Source: Clonostachys chloroleuca (taxonomy: Eukaryota > Ascomycota > Sordariomycetes > Hypocreales > Bionectriaceae). From it: a stretch of DNA of 64,000 nt. Below are positions 56,752 through 64,000 of the stretch, piece by piece (within the stretch, counting starts at the first letter, position 1; each line of letters opens with the position of its first letter). The stretch is from positions 13,206,001-13,270,000 of the forward strand of contig JBANAY010000003.1 of NCBI GenBank assembly GCA_037952775.1. Direction: 5' to 3'. Made by a program: the position numbers and the translations under genes. Below the pieces are notes generated by a model, which searched no databases, had not been told where the DNA came from, and saw only the letters and a list, made by a program, of their open reading frames with translations.

Positions 56752-57067
56752 AAGGTGGAGGCCGAAACAGACTGTTAGCTAAGTCTGGATGAACCAATAA
56801 CACCTCATTTCCTTGCAGCTGGTTCAATCCCTGTCCAAGCCCTCCCGTCTCATGTCTAGAGCCAATGACTCTCTCACTTGTAGATCCGCTCAAGAGGCAA
56901 CCCATTGACTCTGGTGGGACAGAGATGAGACGGCATATGTGCCGCGCCACTCGACCACTCAATGTGTAATATCAGCTAGTGTCAGCTGCCTAAAGATCGT
57001 CGCACCATCGTCAGTGATCACTTTCAAGACGTTGGCCTAGCCATGTAGTAAGATGATGTCGGATACT
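56752..57067. other. Intergenic, no supported gene
   Basis: Nothing recognisable is present. It ends at the 15-bp minisatellite. Confidence 0.3.
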
Positions 57068-57170
57068 CAAAACGTCTCATACCAAAACGTCTCATACTAA
57101 AACATCTCATGCCAAAATGTCTCATGCCAAAATGTATTATATTAAAATGCCCCATACTAAAAGGTTGCAT
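57068..57170. repeat. 15-bp minisatellite, about seven units
   Basis: Seven successive units follow CAAAACGTCTCATAC with a period of exactly 15 bp, including CAAAACGTCTCATAC, TAAAACATCTCATGC, CAAAATGTCTCATGC and TAAAATGCCCCATAC. Most differences between units are C/T or G/A transitions. Period and the CAAAACG core are shared with the array at 18172-18244. Confidence 0.75.
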
Positions 57171-59499
57171 AACGAATGAAAAGTGCCACATTATTCTACC
57201 TAAAATTTAAGGCTTTCTATTACCTAGGACCTCCGGAAAATGCAACCCGAACCGCCAAAACGCTGTACAGAAGTATCAGACCCTCAGGCAGCTTGCGCTG
57301 CGTTCGTCACCCACACTTTCATAGACCGTTCGGGGAGCAATCCCAAGCTCGGCTTAATACACTTGTTTCTAATTGGCGAGAAGTGAATTACAGGGATAGA
57401 ACCAGCATAGCAGAAAAAGCTGGTTTTAATATTCTGAAGTATTCTTTTGCAACCTTAATACCTTATCTCATCATCTTAACCTGCATTCGCAGGTACAACT
57501 TGAAATCAGGCTGTATTATATCTTTATCGTTACGCACCCTCGTCCTGTTCAAACTAGTCAATTGATTGTAGCCACTTCAGTCGCCATACAGACTGAACTG
57601 GATTTACAGCTACCAAGGAGAAATCACAGCTTTAACTAAACACAGCAGGAAACAGAACGAAATTAGATAACTCGCTTTAACTTCGCGCATAATAATATTT
57701 CGTACATTTATCATTATCAGACTCACCTGGGGATCTCGCCTGGTTAGGGGAGGAGGGCCGTAACATTAAAAAGTCGCTAGCTGTTAAGAGGACCAGCGCC
57801 GATAGGATTGGGTTTTATATATCGAAAGCGATATCTATTTATTACCCGCAATCTTAAAGAGGGTGAGTTCGGTAGCTTCTGACATCAAGGGTATTACCGG
57901 TTCAGAAGTAGCTAGATATAGTATCTCTTGACTGAAAATATTGTAAGGAAAATTTAGTTAGGAGAAGGAGGAGGTATTATTTTAGATAGGAAGAGGTATC
58001 GATTCAGAATCAGAAATAGAAAATATTAAGGAAGTACATTTTACGAACCTAGTCCAGCGCACCTTCAGTATTAGACGCTAATATAAGATTTAACTGTTAT
58101 ACAGCGAGTTAAATACATTAATATCAATTTATAGCAAGTCCTAATCCTTAATAGGAGGACAGGTAAGAGAATTAATTAGTAGCGGACTCATAAGTAAACC
58201 ATAGTTATTTGGCTTGTGATATACTGCAAGCAATAATAAAGTGAGGTTTTAGTATTCAATTAATTACATCAATTCTTTTCGAACAGTACAACTATCACAC
58301 ATTGAAATTCAAGCCGTGGTTTCCGTACAGATTCTAGAAATACCTTAGACCCTCCCCATTATATTAATACTTTCCAGCCGCCTAGGGAATCTATCGGTAG
58401 AGCGGTATCTGAATACAAATAACCCTTATTATCTAACTCAAATACCCTGAGTTAAATCAAAGACGATCTGAGGGTATATATAATATTGCGGGTTCATTAT
58501 AACATCGAATTTCGCAATCTCCAACCTCTCTTCCAGATGTTATCAACATTTCTCCCGTATTGAAGATAATTAATATATACGAAAACACCGCCCTGCCCAT
58601 TGCAGCGGTTACAGCATCTAGTAGGAACGGCGGCATCTTGCATCCGCGAAACGAAGAGAGCTATTTTATCATCGTATATTACCGTTTCCGTTGCCGTTGG
58701 AGGTTTCTTCTAATAGGTTTCTAAGCCAAAAGGCTGTCTCATACCCTTAGTATCGGAGAGGCTGGTAATAAATACGACAGCTTATCAACCGGGTTTAGAT
58801 CGAGTAAGAACACCTCATCCCTGCGAAATCTGTAGAAGAAACACACAATATATAATCCAACTTGCACTTTTATTTGAGGAAAAAAAAAAGGCTTTCAACC
58901 TAGCACAATAAAAAAGAATAACCAGCTTCACAATATACGCAAATAGATAACGCTGTTATAACTCACTTTAGGTTAAAACTTTAACCTTTACAAATAATAG
59001 AGTCAGAAGTCACAAAGTAGATTCACAGCTAAATTCCTTGCCGAACGCTAATATCACTCTTCTGCTGAACCCCCATACCTCTTATTCTTCCTACTCGAGG
59101 TTAGCCTTTTAAGCCGGTAGAAATAAAGGAAATGGAATAAAGGAAAAGATATATAGTAATTAGAGCTAGCTAGCCTTAGTAGTAGCCAGCAGAACTGAGC
59201 CTATACAAAATTTCAATACAATTATCACCCGTCCAAATAATACTTATATAGCCTCGAAGAGGAGTATCTTTCTCAATATACTTCACGATTACTTCCATAG
59301 CTGGGAGCCGATCAGATAGCAGTAATATTCATAGATTAGGCCCATGCAGACATGGCGTATCATACTGTCCAGCTAGAGAACCAAAAATAGTCAATGTAAA
59401 ATACCACCGGCACTCAAACTTCAACGCCGTAGGGGGAAATAGTACAGAAATAATTATTAACGACCTAAAAAATGGTCCTAAAATTCGGAGTGAGTTGCA
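57171..59499. other. AT-rich decayed DNA
   Basis: The stretch is predominantly AT-rich with dense TA steps and almost no open frames; 57176-57565 is open but motif-free. It fits an old, heavily mutated transposon. No ends or protein fragments could be identified. Confidence 0.45.
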
Positions 59500-59868
59500 T
59501 CATTCGTTCCATTTCATCTTGCCATTTTTCACCATATATAGCCCCAGACTAACCAGTTGGCCTTGTGAAAACGAGTTGAAGGGCAAGCCATTTTCTTCTA
59601 TAAGCCCATCAGGATCTTCGGAGAATGATTCTTCCCAAAACGCAGAATAGTCGCGCAAATCATCTTTTATAGTCTCATAGTAATTTCGAATTTCTTTCGT
59701 TGTAGGACTGTTCTTGGTTATCATTGCGCGTTTGAGCCTTCGTCGAACCTTAGCGTAGGAATCTGGATCTTTTTTTGATGGGCTGATCAATGGGAGGATT
59801 CTTGGTTCCAAACTCTGTAAGATTGAACCCGGCCCCAGGTGCGATTGGTACGACGATATCCTCAACAT
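59500..59868 (-). CDS. Hypothetical small protein, 122 residues
   Basis: It starts at ATG 59868 and is uninterrupted. The helical, charged sequence contains YAKVRRRLKRAMITKNSPTT, EIRNYYETIKDDLRDYSAFW and a C-terminal LPFNSFSQGQLVSLGLYMVK. The texture is coding, with Lys/Glu/Asp-rich helices in an AT-rich neighbourhood. No family is recognised and there is no signal peptide. A divergent small gene starts 158 bp away. Confidence 0.45.
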   Translation of the reverse strand: MLRISSYQSHLGPGSILQSLEPRILPLISPSKKDPDSYAKVRRRLKRAMITKNSPTTKEIRNYYETIKDDLRDYSAFWEESFSEDPDGLIEENGLPFNSFSQGQLVSLGLYMVKNGKMKWNE

Positions 59869-60026
59869 TCACAGGCCGGTGTTGCTTCTATCAATCAGTT
59901 GTTGTCAAGTTCCCAGCAATAGCCGTCTCACATATATAAGACGCCACAGGCGACAGTCTTTGACAGAAGCAGCCCAGGCAGCAGGACTATGTTGTTAGTT
60001 ATATTTTTCAGAGCCAATTGGACAAT

Positions 60027-60407
60027 ATGAAAGAAATGACGGATGGTTATGACACGATCCATGTCACAATGATAGCAGTCATTGAACATTTAAGGGACAT
60101 ATACTCAGTTTGGAGAGCCAAGCTGACGCTCATGGCAAAGTCCTTGCTAAAGTATCAAAAACTCGCAAAAAATTTTAAAAGTAATGACACGATTACAAAT
60201 GCCAAAGTCATAACCACCACAAATGTCGCAGACGTATGTTCCCCCAAGCATGCAACTAAACTCGGGTACGAGATTAAGCGATGGTCGTCAGGCATTGAGA
60301 TCAAGCAAGTTCACTTGCAGAAGATATTGAAAGGGCAGAAGCAAACTCCTGTAAAAAGTTGTCTTATTTGTTATGATGTCTATCTGGTCCGATATTTCCT
60401 GCTATAG
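60027..60407 (+). CDS. Hypothetical small helical protein
   Basis: From ATG 60027 the frame reads MKEMTDGYDTIHVTMIAVIE, then HLRDIYSVWRAKLTLMAKSL, Lys-rich helices and a hydrophobic end. A splice acceptor-like TTTTTCAG sits just upstream (60003-60010), and the frame is open back through it (SQLDN), so this may be the second exon of a longer gene. The helical bundle character recalls N-terminal domains of fungal NLR-like proteins, but this is only an impression. Function is unknown. Confidence 0.4.
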   Translation: MKEMTDGYDTIHVTMIAVIEHLRDIYSVWRAKLTLMAKSLLKYQKLAKNFKSNDTITNAKVITTTNVADVCSPKHATKLGYEIKRWSSGIEIKQVHLQKILKGQKQTPVKSCLICYDVYLVRYFLL

Positions 60408-61108
60408 CTCCGAAGGCTGCACTACGCAGCAAAAAATCCATTAACAATAAAACCTTTTCAGTTCTTTCATGTTAGAATGGTAATACGAATTGGGAAGTTT
60501 TCGACGCTTAATCCCAGCGGCTTACCCGACCATAGACCCTTACGTCGTGGGATGAGAAAATTGATATTAATTAATTGAAAGGTAACAGGCTTGCATCTGC
60601 CGTCTCTTCTGACACTTTTTTGGGCCTTTTCCAATCTCGTGGCCACCCTAAAAAAACAGGCCTCTCAACCTTGCACAACAACAAAAAGCTATACTTGGCT
60701 TCACAACATGTGTGCTTACATCCTATCTGACCCATGCTGTGAGGAATCGATATCGTAATGGTTTATCAGTGACCAATTTACTTGCGTCAGCCTCCAATTT
60801 GTTGCAGTAAGGGTGGTTACCGCAAAGTAGACCCAGGCTAGCCACAAAATAGGGGACTAGTTGTGACCGTCCGCCTAGTCCGGGATCCGAGACGTCAATG
60901 TGCAAGAGACCAAGAGCCCCAACTATTTAGGATGTCAAGGACCAGCATGGATTAGCAGGCAACTTTTTCCTCCCGGGTAGCGGAAAGACGCGTGAGATGA
61001 TTTTAGTCGCGCTGGCACCCCACAGAACAAGAAGTCTCGATTGGGTTCACAAACACGCGGGGTCAAGTACCCAATACTTGCCGTAATACCGTAGACTTTT
61101 AATTACAG
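60408..61108. other. Intergenic, no supported gene
   Basis: Only short frames without motifs are seen. Confidence 0.3.
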
Positions 61109-61200
61109 ATTGTCGCATTTTATCGCAGCTTGTGGCACTTGACCGCAATTTATTGCACTTGATCGCAGCTTGTCGCATTTGACCGAAGTTGGTCGCATTC
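61109..61200. repeat. 20-bp tandem repeat, about 4.5 units
   Basis: Units of about 20 bp follow TTGTCGCATTTGATCGCAGC, with variants TTGTGGCACTTGACCGCAAT, TTATTGCACTTGATCGCAGC and TTGTCGCATTTGACCGAAGT. TCGCA or TTGCA is repeated twice per unit. Confidence 0.7.
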
Positions 61201-61744
61201 CTCATTTGGCCGGATTTCTTGCATTGATGCGCTAGTACTAATCGCACCTTTGATGGTTGCGGTGTGGTGGTGCATGAACTAGCCCTACGGGGCGTTCTAG
61301 TTCATTCCAGGTAAGGGTGGCCATGGAGTACCTACAATCTGATGTTGGGCCAAGTCTCTGGTACATGGAACGCAGCAGGTCACCTCATTTTAGGGTACGT
61401 TCCAGACACTGTTAGGTCCGCCTGACAGGCAGCAGGACAATTTGTAAGATTCTTCATTTGCATTTTCGTGCGTAAAGCAGAGTAACAACGTTAATAAATC
61501 GCACACAAAAAGGTCCTTGGATCGCTCAAATCTAACATTCTCCATGCCCTCCACCCAATGACCCAACTAGTCGAGATAATATAGCGGTGAGTGATGGCTT
61601 TAGCCCCACAGATGGGGGGAGGCGAGTCATATTGGTAATCTGGTGCTCGGTCGCGCTGTTTAAAGTCGCCAACTGGATCTTCAAGCTCCACCCTATCCCG
61701 GGGTAGGTGATGCTGCGGAGAAGTTGGGAGTTCAGAAATATAGC
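61201..61744. other. Intergenic, no supported gene
   Basis: No motif is present, and it ends at the G tract. Confidence 0.3.
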
Positions 61745-61766
61745 GGGGGGGGGGGGGGGGGGGGGG
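61745..61766 (+). repeat. Uninterrupted G22 tract
   Basis: Twenty-two consecutive G residues are followed by CGGGGCG. Such tracts can form quadruplexes and are prone to length errors in sequencing, so the exact length is uncertain. Confidence 0.8.
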
Positions 61767-61989
61767 CGGGGCGCTCATAAGTTCTATCCACATACGAGGT
61801 TTGACGCCACTGCCAGGAGTCTGCCGCAAGATGATCCGCCGTACCTAGGCCGCCAACTTCCATAACCGCCCGCTTCTTTGCTTGCTATACTGGCCCCACA
61901 ATGTGATGAAAAATATGTACTTCAAAGACATGAGGGCGACAGGACCTGCGGTGACATACGCTTCCAACCGAACCGGTCCATATCAGAGA

Positions 61990-62229
61990 GAAGCTACAAC
62001 CAGAGAGTGATCCGGACCCAGATTGGCTCAACATATCTCCGGAGGGGAAAAATTCAGCTACAACCTCCCTGTCCTGCTCCACCCGGTCTGCATTGGGCTC
62101 TTTTGTACCTGATGTTTCTGCTCAGATGCCATCTTCCCAAAGTCCATCGGCACCACGCTCTCCATTTCAACAACCAAGCTTGGGCCAAGGTACTTCTTCA
62201 TCAACAAAGCCCCGCGTTATGGAATTTAC
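61990..62229 (+). pseudogene. Low-complexity Ser/Pro-rich coding-like stretch
   Basis: A plus-strand frame reads QPESDPDPDWLNISPEGKNS, ATTSLSCSTRSALGSFVPDV and SAQMPSSQSPSAPRSPFQQP. This resembles the disordered linker between the DNA-binding and regulatory domains of fungal zinc-cluster factors. It runs head-on into the minus-strand regulator remnant at 62230, so the two cannot be one gene. No start codon is supported. Confidence 0.3.
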
Positions 62230-63030
62230 CGTCGTCACGAATTCTTCAAGGCTTACCGGTTCAGGTAAACCCATCATCTGCAAGTCACGCGCGGTCTCTG
62301 CCATCCGACTTCGAACAAGATGAATGATGTTGCACGTTCTAAACAATTGAGTCAGAAAACCTTGAAGTAGAGCACCTATAGGGCAAGGCTTACAATATAA
62401 AGTACCAATACATTAGCTCTTCGTTGAGTGTCACCTGAGTGCCGAGTGATATATTTGCTAGTTGGTAGGTGCATAAAAGAGTCACCAGACCTTCAAAGTG
62501 GGTTTCCGCAGTCACATGATTCCCAAGAGCAATCTTAAATTCTACATTTAGCTTATTTTCACTTCAAAGGCGCAAGCCGAAAAGCAAAGGAAATATAACT
62601 CACCTCCACCAAGCACATAGTCGTTTTACGCCTAGTGAGATCAATAAATCGCTCTGTGTGCTGGTTCACAAGTCTCTCATTAATTTGTCGGATTATTTCA
62701 ATTTTATGAAACAGGAAGGTCGAATCAAATGTCTTGACATCCCGGGTTCTCATGATATAATGCATTCCTGCCACTAATAGTGTGTCTCGAAGGGCGGCTG
62801 GATTATGTACGAGGAGAGAGCTACCGAGAAAGCTTGTCTCATCACTACTTCGGTGTCCAACATACCAGCCCGTCTCCAATCCTTTAGGGTAAGTTTCGGA
62901 ATCGATTCTGAGCTGCTGGGCTAGCCACATGGGGTCAGCTGCTGTAGTGTCTGTGAGATCCCACACACGTACAATAGTGCAGAAGCCGTTTGGAGTTTAA
63001 TGACATTTTAAGCGGTAAGGTATCAAAAAT
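62230..63030 (-). pseudogene. Paralogue of the 23-kb regulator locus, inverted and decayed
   Basis: Reading leftwards from about 63030, the sequence parallels 23100-23900: TAADPMWLAQQLRIDSETYP, then NPAALRDTLLVAGMHYIMRT, FLFHKIEIIRQINERLVNQH, LGNHVTAETHFEGLVTLL and, in another frame, HLVRSRMAETARDLQMMG and PEPVSLEEFVTT. Similarity stops near 62230, so the long C-terminal part with the zinc cluster is absent. Frame changes and a missing exon 5' end show that it is non-functional. The intron positions after 'CLVE' are shared with the other copy, so this is a DNA-level duplication. Confidence 0.7.
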
Positions 63031-63626
63031 TGCGACGGGACAGCTCAGACAGCTACATGTACAAAACATTGGCTTGACAGGCTTTCGAAGCGATTGTGAT
63101 GGCTCAAGGTTGCTATACAGATGACAGAGGTTGCTCGATCAGCGTCTGCCACACGGCTTGCCAGCTTATGGTGTTGGTACTGGACCTAGAGAGGTTTCCA
63201 GACCTGAGGACAAACTTGCGGAGTAGGCACTCTGCAGCAGGAAAAGCCGCAAGGTATGCTTATAATTGAGTGGACACAAAAAGCTACAAGTTTGGAAACT
63301 GGGTGGGTTTCAAAGAGCAGGTCTCCAAAGAGTGAACTTGCAAGATGGTGAAGATGTTCGTCATGCTGCAGTAATTATCCTTTGGCTCATCAATGGGTGC
63401 CGGAGGTGCGGCCCGCAAATACCGCTGCTGCGGACCGCAACCCGGGCTATATCATCCATTCACTTCCGAGAGCCATAAAAAGTCCTTGGTGCGGATTATA
63501 TATGAGCGTTTGCCATACAGCCATGTCAGGCCAAAGCCAAATGGAACCCTACAAAGGACCAAATCTGGGCAATAAGTTAAACAGAACCGCCGTAGTTTCC
63601 GCAGCGTGGCTGGTTCAGGCCCTATC
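63031..63626. promoter_or_regulatory. Upstream region of the dioxygenase gene
   Basis: No gene is seen. This stretch separates the regulator remnant, transcribed leftwards, from the dioxygenase gene, transcribed rightwards, and must contain the dioxygenase promoter. No specific site could be identified. Confidence 0.3.
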
Positions 63627-64000
63627 ATGGCCACGGACAATCCAACTTCCACATCCCAAGTGGATTTGGACAACGTCCCGCCAATGAAAGACCTGACGAT
63701 AGATAATATCACCGACAATGTCCACATCATCAACTCACGCTGCCCAGATGCCCGCCTGCGCTTCCTTCTGGAACGACTTGTCGTGCACCTGCACGACTTT
63801 ACTCGCGAGACGCGGTTGAGCATCTTAGAGTGGCAGGCTGCCCTCGAGTTCATGAAGCAGGTGGGCCAGGTCAGCAGCGATGTAAGACATGAGTTTATAT
63901 TGCTCTCCGACGTCCTTGGGCTGTCGCTGCTGGTGGACTCTATCGATCATCCCAAGCCAGACGGGGCCACTGATGGAACCGTGCTCGGTCCATTCCACAC
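63627..64000 (+). CDS. Intradiol ring-cleavage dioxygenase (catechol/hydroxyquinol 1,2-type), 5' part
   Basis: From ATG 63627 one frame stays open to the window edge (124 codons). It shows the alpha-helical N-terminal dimerisation domain of catechol/hydroxyquinol 1,2-dioxygenases: ARLRFLLERLVVHLHDFTRE, LSILEWQAALEFMKQVGQVS and RHEFILLSDVLGLSLLVDSI. It then enters the start of the catalytic domain (GATDGTVLGPFHT). The iron-binding Tyr and His residues lie beyond the edge. These Fe(III) enzymes open the aromatic ring in the beta-ketoadipate or hydroxyquinol pathway. The opposite-strand frame 63853-63452 is a shadow. The protein looks intact as far as it can be seen. Confidence 0.85.
   Translation, partial: MATDNPTSTSQVDLDNVPPMKDLTIDNITDNVHIINSRCPDARLRFLLERLVVHLHDFTRETRLSILEWQAALEFMKQVGQVSSDVRHEFILLSDVLGLSLLVDSIDHPKPDGATDGTVLGPFH

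Noticed and set aside
57068..57170. CRISPR-like array
   Set aside because: Units are contiguous 15-bp tandem repeats with no spacers, in a fungal genome.
63452..63853. Minus-strand frame of 133 residues at the right edge
   Set aside because: Antisense shadow of the dioxygenase, whose conserved helices are on the plus strand.

Overview
This looks like an accessory (lineage-specific or subtelomeric) stretch of a filamentous ascomycete genome, most probably Fusarium or a close relative. The evidence is short GT-AG introns, fungal-type families (zinc-cluster regulators, PTH11/rhodopsin-type 7TM proteins, a LaeA-like methyltransferase, a DUF3723-like remnant, an intradiol dioxygenase), Tc1/mariner and pogo/Fot-type transposons, solo LTRs and AT-rich decayed DNA. 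No tRNA, rRNA, telomere repeat or CRISPR array was seen. Family names are my own reading of protein motifs; no search was run.

Layout. 0-7.4 kb: a small secreted cysteine-rich protein gene (572-949), a frameshifted EthD-like pseudogene and an intact secreted subtilisin-like protease of about 881 residues (4529-7365). 7.9-11.9 kb: a solo LTR with a 5-bp target duplication, a scrambled LTR, AT-rich DNA and a pogo/Fot-type transposon (10024-11848) with three nonsense codons and a frameshift. 13.4-22 kb: a cysteine-rich single-pass membrane protein gene with a frameshift, a dead Tc1-like element (16279-17654), a 600-bp solo LTR, an apparently intact pogo-like transposon whose transposase carries a C-terminal SAP motif (19139-21152) and a Mutator-like non-autonomous fold-back element (21287-22037). 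23-31.6 kb: a decayed regulator locus with a zinc cluster at its C-terminus, then RNase H-like, MFS and cupin genes, each broken. 32-35.5 kb: an LTR, a 5'-truncated 7TM gene and a complete five-exon 7TM gene. 37-41.4 kb: fragments of a Tc1 element and an FAD monooxygenase, an inverted copy of the 600-bp LTR, an RNA-dependent RNA polymerase gene cut off just after its catalytic motif, and a divergent intact P-loop ATPase gene. 44-49 kb: a multi-pass membrane protein, a DUF3723-like remnant and a LaeA-like methyltransferase with six exons. 51-63 kb: mostly decayed DNA with a TPR remnant, a chromodomain-like gene, two small hypothetical genes, minisatellites, a G22 tract and an inverted paralogue of the 23-kb regulator. 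The 5' part of an intradiol (catechol/hydroxyquinol-type) dioxygenase runs off the right edge.

The genes do not form an obvious single pathway. What unites the window is decay: many frames, including several that are not transposons, are broken by one TAA or TAG explicable as a C-to-T (CpA to TpA) change, the signature of repeat-induced point mutation. Others end at LTRs. The best intact genes are the protease, the 7TM protein at 34-35 kb, the P-loop ATPase, the methyltransferase, the small secreted protein, the SAP-tailed transposase and the partial dioxygenase.
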